NCBI RefSeq assembly: GCF_002973535.1
Contig: NZ_PVEP01000005.1
Span: forward strand, 124,001 to 188,000
DNA from: Albidovulum denitrificans
GTDB lineage: Bacteria; Pseudomonadota; Alphaproteobacteria; Rhodobacterales; Rhodobacteraceae
Direction: 5' to 3'
Length of the DNA: 64,000 nt
In this document: positions 42,082 to 50,455 of the stretch, one piece after another
How positions within the stretch are numbered: the stretch's first letter is position 1
Layout: each line of letters starts with the position of its first letter
Position numbers and translations under genes: made by a program
The notes under the pieces: generated by a model
Told to the model about the DNA's origin: nothing
The model's input: the letters and a program-made list of their open reading frames with translations, nothing else
Database searches by the model: none

Positions 42082-45000
42082 CCGAACCTTTTCGCGCCCC
42101 CGCCGATGTCGCGCCGCCCGGCCTGCCCGGTCGGCGCGAGGCGTATGCGGAACTCTGCGTTACCTCGAATTTCACCTTCCTGACCGGCGCCTCGCATCCC
42201 GAAGAGATGGTGACACGGGCCGCCGAACTGGGGCTGGCCGCCATCGCGATCACCGACCGCAATTCTCTGGCGGGCGTGGTGCGGGCCTATCGCGCCCTGC
42301 AAATCCTGCGCGAAAAGGCCGAAGACAGCGTCCGCATCCGCTCGCGACATCGGGTGGACAGTTGTTCGCGCCAGGAAATCGGCACCCCGCAGGACCTGCC
42401 CCGTCCCGAGGTCCCGCATCTGCCGAAGCTGATCGTCGGCTGCCGTCTGGTCTTGCGTGACAGCGCCGTCGAATGGCTCGCCCTGCCGACCGACAAGGCG
42501 GCGTATCGGCGGCTGGCCCGGCTTTTGACGCTTGGCAAGCGGCGGGCGGGCAAGGGCGACTGCCATCTGGACATGGCCGATCTGCTGGCGGGATGCGACG
42601 GCATCCTCCTGATCGCGCTGCCGGGCGATATGATCCGCGCGGCACAGGATATCGGCCGGGTTCGCCGCCGCTATCCCGGCAATACCTTCACCGGGGCGGC
42701 GCCGCGCTATGACGGGCAGGACCGCGGCTGGCTGAACCGATGCGCGCGGCTGGCGGCGCTGACATCGGCGCCGATGGTCGCGGTCGGGAATGTCCTGATG
42801 CACCGCGCCAGCCGCCGGCAACTGGCCGATGTGCTGACCTGCATGCGGCTGGGCTGCACCATCGACCGGATCGGCCGCCACGCCCTGCCCAATGCCGAGC
42901 GTCGGTTGAAGGGCGCCGCGGATATGGCGCGGATGTTCGCCGATCATCCCGCCGCCATGCGCCGCACGATCCAGATCGCGGATCGCTGCTGCTTCGATCT
43001 GGGCCAGCTCAGCTATGATTACCCCGACGAGATCGCGGATGGTGGCGAGACCCCGATGGAGCGCCTGACCCGGCTGGCTCATGAGGGTCTCACCCGCCGC
43101 TATCCGCAGGGCGCGACCGAGAAGGCAAGGACCTTGATGGCCAAGGAACTGGCCGTGGTTCAGGAGCTGAACTTTCCTGCCTATTTCCTGACCGTCCACG
43201 ACATCGTGCAATATGCCCGGTCGCAGGGGATCCTGTGCCAGGGGCGCGGGTCTGCCGCCAATTCGATCCTGTGCTATCTGCTGGGCATCACCGATGTGAA
43301 GCCCGAGATGATCGGCATGGTGTTCGAACGCTTCGTGTCGCGCCATCGTGGTGAACCGCCCGACATCGACGTGGATTTCGAACATGAACGCCGCGAAGAG
43401 GTGATCCAGTGGATCTACCGGAAATACGGCCGCCACCGCGCGGGTCTTTGCGCCACGGTGATCCATTTCCGCTCCCGCGCCGCGATCCGCGAGGTCGGCA
43501 AGGTCATGGGGCTAAGCCAGGACGTGACCGCCGGGCTGTCGGGGCAGATCTGGGGCTATTCCAGTGATGGCCCGAACCCGGAGCGTATCCGCGAACTGGG
43601 CCTTGATCCGGCAGACCGCCGCCTTGCCCAGACCCTGCGCCTGATTGGCGAGATCATCGGCTTTCCCCGCCATCTCAGCCAGCATGTTGGCGGTTTCGTC
43701 ATCACCAAGGGGCGGCTGGATGAACTGTGTCCCATCGAGAATGCCGCGATGGAGGATCGCACCATCATCGAATGGGACAAGGACGACATCGACGTGCTGA
43801 AGATCCTCAAGGTCGATGTGCTGGGGCTGGGGATGCTGACCTGCATCCGCAAGGCATTCGGACTGCTTGAGGACCATGAACAGCGCGCCCTGACGCTGGC
43901 CACCGTCCCGCCCGAGGATGCCGCGACCTATGAGATGTTGCAGGTGGCCGATGCGGTCGGTGTCTTTCAGGTCGAAAGCCGGGCGCAGATGAATTTCCTG
44001 CCCCGGATGAAGCCGCGCGAGTTCTACGATCTGGTGATCGAGGTCGCCATCGTCCGTCCCGGCCCGATCCAGGGCGGCATGGTCCAGCCCTATATCCGCC
44101 GCCGCCAGGGGCTTGAGGCGCCCGAACCCTTCGGCCCCGCGCTGGAGCAGGTGACGCGCCGCACGCTGGGGGTGCCGCTCTTTCAGGAACAGGCCCTGCA
44201 AATCGCCGAGGTGGGCGCCGGGTATAGCGCCGAAGAGGCCGACAAGCTGCGCCGCTCGCTTGCCAGCTTCCGCCGCATGGGGACGATCGGCGAACATCGC
44301 GACAAGTTCATCGCCGGGATGGTGGCGCGCGGCTATGCCCCGGAGGTCGCCGCCCGCTGTTTCGGCCAGATCGAGGGCTTTGCCGATTACGGCTTTCCCG
44401 AAAGCCATGCGGCGGCCTTCGCGCTTCTGGTCTATGTCTCGGCCTGGCTGAAACGCCATCACCCGGCGGTCTTCGCCTGTGCATTGCTGAACAGCCAGCC
44501 GATGGGCTTTTACGCCCCGGCCCAGATCGTGCGCGATGCCCGCGACCACCGGGTCGAGGTGCGCCCGATCTGCGTCAATGCCAGCGCCTGGGACAATAGG
44601 CTGGAACGCCGCCCCGACGGCGCGCTGGCCCTGCGGCTGGGCTTTCGCCAGATCAAGGGGTTTCGTGAAGAGGATGCCGCCCGGATCGCCGCCGCGCGTG
44701 GCAATGGCTATCGCGACCCCGAAAGCGTCTGGCTGCGCGCAGGCGTCGCCCCCGCCGTTCTGGAGCGCCTGGCCGAGGCGGACGGTTTCGCCGCCATCGG
44801 CCTGACCCGCCGCGATGCGCTCTGGCAGGTGCGCGCCATCCGCGCCCCCGCCGCCCTGCCGCTGTTTGACGACCCGATTGACGGTGAGGCGATTATTGAG
44901 CCCGCCGTCACCCTGCCGCAGATGCAGATCGGCGAAGAGGTGGTGGAGGATTACGTCGCCACCCGCCTGACCCTGCGCGCCCATCCGATGGAGCTGCTGC

Positions 45001-45443
45001 GCCCGTCGATGCCGGGCCTGACCCGCCATGATGCCCTGATCGCCGCGCCGCTGCGCCGGACCACGGTCTGCGGCCTTGTCATCACCCGCCAACGCCCCGG
45101 CACGGCCTCGGGCGTGATCTTTCTGACGCTTGAGGATGAAACCGGCGTCTCGAATATCGTCGTCTGGCGCAAGGTGTTCGACCGCTTCCGCCGTGCCGTC
45201 ATGGGTGGCCGCCTGCTGCGCGTCACCGGCACGCTGCAACGCGAAGGCATCGTCACCCATCTGATCGCGCAAGAGATCGAGGACGTCTCGCACCACCTCT
45301 CGGACCTCGGTCACCCGATGGATGCCGCCATCGGTCAGACCACGGCCAAGACCGACAGCGCCCCCAAACCCCTGCCTGCGCCGCGCGCCATGCACCCCCG
45401 CGATCAGGCCAAACGCCTTTTCCCCAGCCGGGATTTCCATTGA
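42078..45443 (+). CDS. dnaE2: Error-prone DNA polymerase DnaE2 (ImuC)
   Basis: A 1121-residue C-family polymerase. An N-terminal PHP domain (F-T-F-L-x-G-A-S-H-P near 34) leads to the palm with P-D-I-D-V-D-F near 427-433, the finger and a C-terminal OB fold (V-I-F-L-T-L-E-D-E-T-G). The clamp-binding C-terminus of replicative DnaE is missing, the mark of DnaE2. GTG start inside the imuB stop. It performs lesion bypass with ImuA and ImuB. Confidence 0.95.
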   Translation: MTEPFRAPADVAPPGLPGRREAYAELCVTSNFTFLTGASHPEEMVTRAAELGLAAIAITDRNSLAGVVRAYRALQILREKAEDSVRIRSRHRVDSCSRQEIGTPQDLPRPEVPHLPKLIVGCRLVLRDSAVEWLALPTDKAAYRRLARLLTLGKRRAGKGDCHLDMADLLAGCDGILLIALPGDMIRAAQDIGRVRRRYPGNTFTGAAPRYDGQDRGWLNRCARLAALTSAPMVAVGNVLMHRASRRQLADVLTCMRLGCTIDRIGRHALPNAERRLKGAADMARMFADHPAAMRRTIQIADRCCFDLGQLSYDYPDEIADGGETPMERLTRLAHEGLTRRYPQGATEKARTLMAKELAVVQELNFPAYFLTVHDIVQYARSQGILCQGRGSAANSILCYLLGITDVKPEMIGMVFERFVSRHRGEPPDIDVDFEHERREEVIQWIYRKYGRHRAGLCATVIHFRSRAAIREVGKVMGLSQDVTAGLSGQIWGYSSDGPNPERIRELGLDPADRRLAQTLRLIGEIIGFPRHLSQHVGGFVITKGRLDELCPIENAAMEDRTIIEWDKDDIDVLKILKVDVLGLGMLTCIRKAFGLLEDHEQRALTLATVPPEDAATYEMLQVADAVGVFQVESRAQMNFLPRMKPREFYDLVIEVAIVRPGPIQGGMVQPYIRRRQGLEAPEPFGPALEQVTRRTLGVPLFQEQALQIAEVGAGYSAEEADKLRRSLASFRRMGTIGEHRDKFIAGMVARGYAPEVAARCFGQIEGFADYGFPESHAAAFALLVYVSAWLKRHHPAVFACALLNSQPMGFYAPAQIVRDARDHRVEVRPICVNASAWDNRLERRPDGALALRLGFRQIKGFREEDAARIAAARGNGYRDPESVWLRAGVAPAVLERLAEADGFAAIGLTRRDALWQVRAIRAPAALPLFDDPIDGEAIIEPAVTLPQMQIGEEVVEDYVATRLTLRAHPMELLRPSMPGLTRHDALIAAPLRRTTVCGLVITRQRPGTASGVIFLTLEDETGVSNIVVWRKVFDRFRRAVMGGRLLRVTGTLQREGIVTHLIAQEIEDVSHHLSDLGHPMDAAIGQTTAKTDSAPKPLPAPRAMHPRDQAKRLFPSRDFH

Positions 45444-45560
45444 AGGGGAAAGGAGTGGGGATGCGCGGATAAGGCGAAGGGCCGCGATGACCGGCCCCGC
45501 CGGATGCTGTCCCCGCGCGGGCGCAGGGTCCGGCAGGGTCTGGTTGCCTGCCCGCCGACC

Positions 45561-45655
45561 CTATAGCGTTTCGGGTTTGCGCTGACTCAGAATTCGAACT
45601 TATTTCGTTCGAATTCCGATACTTGCTTTCCTAACGAAAACCCGAAACGCTTTAG
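45561..45655. repeat. Nested palindromic intergenic element (MITE-like)
   Basis: Outer arms: the 14-mer at 45565-45578 (AGCGTTTCGGGTTT) is the exact reverse complement of 45638-45651; extended to 21 bases (45561-45581 and 45635-45655) there are two mismatches. Inner arms: GAATTCGAAC (45590-45599) with GTTCGAATTC (45607-45616), perfect, around a 7-base loop. The interior is AT-rich compared with its surroundings. The right end contains the stop codon of the von Willebrand gene. No transposase or target duplication is evident. The rest of the 45444-45560 gap shows nothing clear. Confidence 0.8.
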
Positions 45656-47637
45656 CGTGACAGGCTTTGGGCCAGCCGCATCAGGCGCACCGCCTCGGCC
45701 CTGTAGCCGAAGGGATCGTTGCCCCGCGCGTCATTGGCCAGCGCGATGGCCTGATCCCAGCCCCAACCGCCAAGGTATTTCGGATCGCTAAGGAGTTGGC
45801 CCATCCCGGCGATGGCGGCCGCGAAGCGGGCGTCGGTATCCGGCGTGGCGGGCGTGGCGGGGATCGGCGTTTCGATCAGGGTCGAGGTCGCGGTGCCGGG
45901 CGCTTTGTAGCGCAGTTTCAGGAAGGCAAGCTCATCGCTGCCCGTGCTTTCCGGGCTGGCCGCATAGCGCAGCGCGTCGGTCCGTTGCGCGGGAGAGCCG
46001 ACGGGGGTGATTTCGTACAGTGCCGTTACCTGATGGCCCGCGCCGATCTCGCCCGCATCGACCTTGTCGTTGTTGAAATCCTCGCGCGCCAGCGCCCGCG
46101 TCTCATACCCGATCAGGCGGTATTCGGCGACGGTGGCGGGGTTGAACTCCACCTGGATCTTCACATCGTCGGCGATGGGAAAGAGGGCGCCCGCAAGCTG
46201 GTCGGAAAGCGTCTTTTGCGCCTCGGACAGCGTGTCGATATAGGCGGCGGTGCCGTTGCCGTTCTGCGCCAGCGCCTGCATCGTCGCATCGTCCAGATTG
46301 CCGCGCCCGAAGCCCAGGACGGAAAGGTAGATGCCGCTGTCGCGTTTCCTGGCGATGTAGCTTTTCAGCGCCTCGGGGTCGGAGAGGCCGACGTTGAAAT
46401 CCCCGTCCGTGGCCAGAAGGATGCGCCCGGTGCGGCCGTCGGCGGCCATGTCTTCGGCGACCGCATAGGCCTGTTCCAGACCGGCCTGCCCCGCGGTGGA
46501 GCCGCCCGCGCCCAGCCGGTCGAGCGCGGCGAGGATCTTTGTCGTCTCGGAGGCGGCAGTGGGGTCAAGGACCAGCCCGGCCGCGCCCGCATAGGTGACG
46601 ATGGCCACGCGATCCTCAGGGGCAAGCTGGCCCAGCATGAGGCGGAAGGACTGCTTCAAAAGCGGCAGTTTCTGCGGGTCGTCCATAGACCCTGACGTGT
46701 CGATCAGGAAGACAAGGTTCAGGGGCGGGCGGTCCTGCACGGCGGGCATCGCGCCCTGAATGCCGATCCTGAGAAGCTGGGTGTCCTTGTTCCATGGGGT
46801 CGGGAACAGGCTGACCGAGGCGCGGAAGGGGCCGTCGCCTGCCTGCGGCGCGGGGTAGTCATAGGGGAAGTAGTTCACCATCTCCTCCACCCGCACGGCG
46901 CCGTCGGGCGGCAGCGTGCCGCGCGTGAGAGAGGATCGGATGACGGCGTAAGAGGCGGTATCGGTGTCGATAGAGAAGGTCGAAACGGGGTCCTCTGCCG
47001 CGATCTTCAGCGGGTTCGGGGTGGCACTGGCATAGGCTTCGGTATCGCGCGTGGGAAGGGCGGCATCGCCGGGGTAAAAGCTTTCGGTCTGGGCGAGCGC
47101 GTCCATCGCCGGGGCGGGGGTGGCGGGGGCGGCCATCCGGGCCGCGCCTTCGACGCGCAGGCGTTGCTTGGCCAGCGGCGGGGCGCTTTGCGCGTTGCCT
47201 TGCGCAAGCGGCTCGGCCAGCATCATGTCCTGCGCGGGCTGGGGCGCGGGCGCCGCCTGATCGGCCATCTCGGTCTTGACCGCCGCAGTTTCCGCGGCGG
47301 GTGCCGCCTTTTCGACCGACAGGGTGGCGGGCTGCACCGCCGCAGGCTCCGGCCGGGTGCGAAGGTCGGGATAGATCACAAGGGCGATGCCGATGGCGGC
47401 GACAGAGGCGGTCGCGGCAAGGCCCGCGCGGGTGGTCAGTTTCGAAAGCATCAGGCGTACTCCTCTCAAACGGCCCGCCGGTTCGGGGCGGTCGTTGATA
47501 GGACGTGTGGTCGGGGCCGATGCTTGGTGGCGGTCGAAATTTTCCAGCGCCAGCCGCAGCGCACGGGCCTTTGCCCCGCCCTCCGGCGCGGGGGCCGGTT
47601 GCAGCGCCTGGCGGAGTTGTTCGAGATCGTCGGTCAT
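45652..47637 (-). CDS. Membrane-anchored von Willebrand factor A protein (YfbK-like)
   Basis: A 661-residue protein. The first 70 residues are cytoplasmic, a single membrane helix spans about 72-90, then a Pro/Ala/Gln-rich linker leads to the vWF_A_N domain, the von Willebrand domain with MIDAS D-T-S-G-S near 312 and a C-terminal DUF3520 region. It overlaps the ECF sigma gene by four bases, so the cytoplasmic tail may act as an anti-sigma module. Its stop codon lies inside the end of the palindromic element at 45561-45655. Confidence 0.88.
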   Translation of the reverse strand: MTDDLEQLRQALQPAPAPEGGAKARALRLALENFDRHQASAPTTRPINDRPEPAGRLRGVRLMLSKLTTRAGLAATASVAAIGIALVIYPDLRTRPEPAAVQPATLSVEKAAPAAETAAVKTEMADQAAPAPQPAQDMMLAEPLAQGNAQSAPPLAKQRLRVEGAARMAAPATPAPAMDALAQTESFYPGDAALPTRDTEAYASATPNPLKIAAEDPVSTFSIDTDTASYAVIRSSLTRGTLPPDGAVRVEEMVNYFPYDYPAPQAGDGPFRASVSLFPTPWNKDTQLLRIGIQGAMPAVQDRPPLNLVFLIDTSGSMDDPQKLPLLKQSFRLMLGQLAPEDRVAIVTYAGAAGLVLDPTAASETTKILAALDRLGAGGSTAGQAGLEQAYAVAEDMAADGRTGRILLATDGDFNVGLSDPEALKSYIARKRDSGIYLSVLGFGRGNLDDATMQALAQNGNGTAAYIDTLSEAQKTLSDQLAGALFPIADDVKIQVEFNPATVAEYRLIGYETRALAREDFNNDKVDAGEIGAGHQVTALYEITPVGSPAQRTDALRYAASPESTGSDELAFLKLRYKAPGTATSTLIETPIPATPATPDTDARFAAAIAGMGQLLSDPKYLGGWGWDQAIALANDARGNDPFGYRAEAVRLMRLAQSLSR

Positions 47638-48182
47638 AGCATGTCCTCCGCCCGCGCGATGGTCCGCAGGCGCTTTTTCACCTCGCTCATCCGCCAGGCG
47701 ATGGTGCCTTCGGAGACGCCGAGAACCTCGGCGGCGTCCTTCTGGCTCAGCTCCTCGCCCAGCGTCAGGGCAACCGTATCCCTCAGTTCCGGCGGCAGCT
47801 GGCGCATGGTCCGGGTCAGCCAGTCCTGCGCCTGGGTTTCCTCGGCCATCGCCGCACGCCGGTTCACCTCCCAGTCGCCCCAGCCCCCGGCGGCGCGGGC
47901 ATGGCTGGCGGCGCGGCGGCGGCGGTCATGGGCGGCGTTGACGGTGACGCGGTAAAGCCAGGTGGTAAAGCGCGCCTCGGCCCGGTAGCTGCCAAGCTTC
48001 GCGGGCAGGGCAAGGCAGATGTCCTGGGTCAGGTCCTCTGCCTCGCTCCGCTGGCCGGTCAGGCGGAAGGACAGCGCGTGAATACGGTCGTAATGGCGCG
48101 CGACAAGGGCGGCGAAGGCCGGTCTGTCACCGTCCCGCGCGGCCTGGGCCAGATCTTCATCTGCGGTTTCCATGCGCATCAC
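47634..48182 (-). CDS. ECF-type RNA polymerase sigma factor
   Basis: A 182-residue sigma-70 family factor with region 2 (about 12-85; Y-D-R-I-H-x-L-S-x-R-L-T-G, E-D-L-T-Q-D and T-W-L-Y-R-V-T-V-N) and region 4 (about 120-175; L-P-P-E-L-R-D-x-V-x-L and the G-V-S-E-G-T-I-A-W-R-M helix). Three Met codons near the start leave the exact N-terminus open. The stop overlaps the start of the vWA protein, the standard position for the cognate regulator. Target promoters are unknown. Confidence 0.9.
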   Translation of the reverse strand: MMRMETADEDLAQAARDGDRPAFAALVARHYDRIHALSFRLTGQRSEAEDLTQDICLALPAKLGSYRAEARFTTWLYRVTVNAAHDRRRRAASHARAAGGWGDWEVNRRAAMAEETQAQDWLTRTMRQLPPELRDTVALTLGEELSQKDAAEVLGVSEGTIAWRMSEVKKRLRTIARAEDML

Positions 48183-48224
48183 GACTGATTGGACGCGCGC
48201 CGCCCGTCAATCCTTGGCGGGGTG

Positions 48225-49613
48225 TTACGTTTTTTCCGTCACGGTGAAATGCGGCGCGGGGATCGAGATCGACCAAAGCACACCGGCGGTGGTGAAATTA
48301 TACGTCACCTCGGCATCGAGAAGCGAAACGGCAAGGCGTGTCAGCACCGTGTTGCCAAAGCCGCGATGGCGGGGCGGGGCGTCGAAGCTTGGCCCGGTTT
48401 CCACCCATTCGATGAAAAGCGCGGGCTCCCCGCCGTCCTCGGCCGGGGTCAGCCGCCAGCGGATTGCCACATCGCCCCCATTGTCGCCAAGCGCGCCGTA
48501 TTTGGTGGCGTTGGTGCCAAGTTCGTGCAGCGCCATGCCGATGGTCTTGACCGCCTGCGGGCGCAGTTCCACCGCCGGGCCGCCCACCGTCAGACGGGTG
48601 TCATCATGCGCGAACAGCGCAAGCTGGGACCGGATCAGCGCGTCGAGGGAGACGGTCGCCCAATCCTCTGACGTCAGGAAATCCGCCGAGCGGGAGAGCG
48701 AGGCGATGCGTTCGCCGAACTTCTCGTTGAACTCTTCCATCGACCTGGCCGAGGCGGCGGTCCGGCGATGGATCGCGCTGATCACGGTCAGCATGTTCTT
48801 GGCGCGGTGGATGACCTCCTGGGCGACGATCTGGCGCGAGTCCTGATGTTTGCGGATCTCGGTTATGTCGCGGTGGATGTTCGACACCGCGATGACCCGG
48901 CCTTCGCTGTCGCGGATCGGCGCGGCGGTGATCCAGACAAGGCGTGGCTTGCCGGTGCTGGTCATCCGCGTCGCCTCGAAGCTGGTCAGCTTGCCTGCGA
49001 TGATCTCATCCCGGTAGTCGCCGATGCGCTTGGTGAACCCGTCGGGGTAGAGGCGTTCCATCGACTGGCCGATGATCTGCTCCGGGGTGTAGCCGTAAAG
49101 CGCCTCGGCGGCGGCATTCCACGTCCTGACCCGGCCGTCGAGGTCATAGCTGATGATCGCGTCGGAGGAGGTCTGAACCAGCGCGCCCAGAAGCTCTGAA
49201 TCGATCTTCGCGGCGCTGGCAAGGGTCGCCATGGCCCGGCGCGGGGTGATGTCGCGATGGCGCAGCATGACCAGGCGCTGTTTCGGGCTGGGCAGCCGAT
49301 CGACCTGAAGCTCGAACCAGCGTTCCTCGCCGTCGATGGGGCAGGGGTATTCAAGCGTACTGCCCCGGCCGCTTTCGATTGCCTGCTGGAGTGCGGCGGC
49401 GACATGGTCCGCCCCCGCGCCGGGGGCGCGGCAGACGTCAAGGTAGTTCACGCCCAGAAACCCGTTCGTGTCGCCCGCGCCGCCCCGGTCGGCAAAGGCG
49501 CACCAGGCGGCATTGACCGCGACGATTTTCCCGTCGGCGTCGATCACCGCGATCTCGTCCTCAACGGCATCCACGATGAGCGAGGGGTCAAAGTCCAGAA
49601 ACGTCTTCAGCAA
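48225..49613 (-). CDS. PAS-domain HWE-family sensor histidine kinase
   Basis: About 462 residues: two PAS domains (about 10-120 and 150-265) and an HWE kinase core with the phosphorylated His in V-I-H-R-A-K-N-M-L near 272, H-E-L-G-T-N-A-T-K-Y-G-A-L and the W-V-E-T-G-P box. No membrane segment, so it is a cytoplasmic sensor, perhaps of light or redox if a cofactor binds a PAS. I chose the TTG at 49613 with GAGAG upstream; the frame is open to 49664. No response regulator is adjacent. Confidence 0.85.
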   Translation of the reverse strand: MLKTFLDFDPSLIVDAVEDEIAVIDADGKIVAVNAAWCAFADRGGAGDTNGFLGVNYLDVCRAPGAGADHVAAALQQAIESGRGSTLEYPCPIDGEERWFELQVDRLPSPKQRLVMLRHRDITPRRAMATLASAAKIDSELLGALVQTSSDAIISYDLDGRVRTWNAAAEALYGYTPEQIIGQSMERLYPDGFTKRIGDYRDEIIAGKLTSFEATRMTSTGKPRLVWITAAPIRDSEGRVIAVSNIHRDITEIRKHQDSRQIVAQEVIHRAKNMLTVISAIHRRTAASARSMEEFNEKFGERIASLSRSADFLTSEDWATVSLDALIRSQLALFAHDDTRLTVGGPAVELRPQAVKTIGMALHELGTNATKYGALGDNGGDVAIRWRLTPAEDGGEPALFIEWVETGPSFDAPPRHRGFGNTVLTRLAVSLLDAEVTYNFTTAGVLWSISIPAPHFTVTEKT

Positions 49614-49760
49614 GCCGGTATCTCTCGTGCAAGTCGGGCGCCACCGGGCGAAACATTTAGCCAAATCCGGGCGCGGTACAATCTTTCTTCGCGCATGGCC
49701 CGTTTTCCGTCCGGGTGGCGGTCGCCGGGCCTTGTCAGACCCGGCGCCTGCCTTCCCCTC

Positions 49761-50294
49761 TCAGGCGCGCAGGATCGCGTCGTAGAAGTCGAACGCCCCG
49801 CCAAGGGTCGAAAGCTTGTCCGCCCCCGTCGAATCGCGCGAGATCGCCATGACCGCATTATAGGTCATCGGGCCGAAGGCGCCGTCGATGGCGCCGTTGT
49901 AATAGCCCGCGCGGGCCAGGCGGGACTGGATGTTGCGCCGCTCGCTCAGCGAATAGGTGTTGAAGGCGCGGCCCGCCGGGGTCGTCGAAACGCCCTGCGG
50001 GATCGGTTGGGCCGCGGGCGGCTGATAGCGCGGGGTGTCGTAGCTGGGCGTCCCGTAGCGCGACGTTCCGTAATTGGGGCCGGTATAGGTCGGCACGGTG
50101 GAGCGCGTGACGGGTGCGGCGCGGTGGCGCTTGTTGTTTTGCACGATCAGCGTTCCGATGGCCCCGGCGGCGAGAAGTGCGACAAGCGCGTTCTGCTCCC
50201 GCTCCCCCCAGGCATGGGCCGGTGCGGGCAGCGCGACGGCAAGCGACAGGGTGGCGGCGATGGCCGTGGCGGTGGTGCGAAGGTTGTTCAGCAT
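49761..50294 (-). CDS. Secreted peptidoglycan-binding-like protein
   Basis: A 177-residue protein with a signal peptide (about 1-28), a second short hydrophobic stretch (about 38-51), a Tyr/Pro/Thr-rich repeat-like linker (P-S-Y-D-T-P-R-Y) and a C-terminal PG_binding_1-like helix bundle (I-Q-S-R-L-A-R-A-G-Y-Y-N-G-A-I-D-G-A-F-G-P near 122-142). It probably attaches to cell wall in the periplasm. No catalytic domain is present. Confidence 0.8.
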   Translation of the reverse strand: MLNNLRTTATAIAATLSLAVALPAPAHAWGEREQNALVALLAAGAIGTLIVQNNKRHRAAPVTRSTVPTYTGPNYGTSRYGTPSYDTPRYQPPAAQPIPQGVSTTPAGRAFNTYSLSERRNIQSRLARAGYYNGAIDGAFGPMTYNAVMAISRDSTGADKLSTLGGAFDFYDAILRA

Positions 50295-50403
50295 CTGTCT
50301 TTCCCCAGGCAGTGTTGACGTGATGGGGCAAAGATGGCGACGGGGCGGGTGATAGGCAAAATCGGCCGGTGGCTATCCGATAACGCGCCCCTCAGCCGCA
50401 GCG

Positions 50404-50429
50404 AAAAGGGGGCTGCGCGGCCCCCTTTT
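50404..50429 (-). terminator. Rho-independent terminator of gabD
   Basis: AAAAGGGGGC (50404-50413) and GCCCCCTTTT (50420-50429) form a perfect 10-base stem with a 6-base loop. Read on the minus strand it lies 27 bases after the gabD stop and ends in TTTT. It would also work from the other side. Confidence 0.8.
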
Positions 50430-50455
50430 ACGTTCGATATGTGCAAATCCGGCGG

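Noticed and set aside
43512-45440. 642-codon minus-strand open frame opposite dnaE2
   Set aside because: Composition is that of an antisense frame of a high-GC gene; dnaE2 on the other strand has full family motifs.
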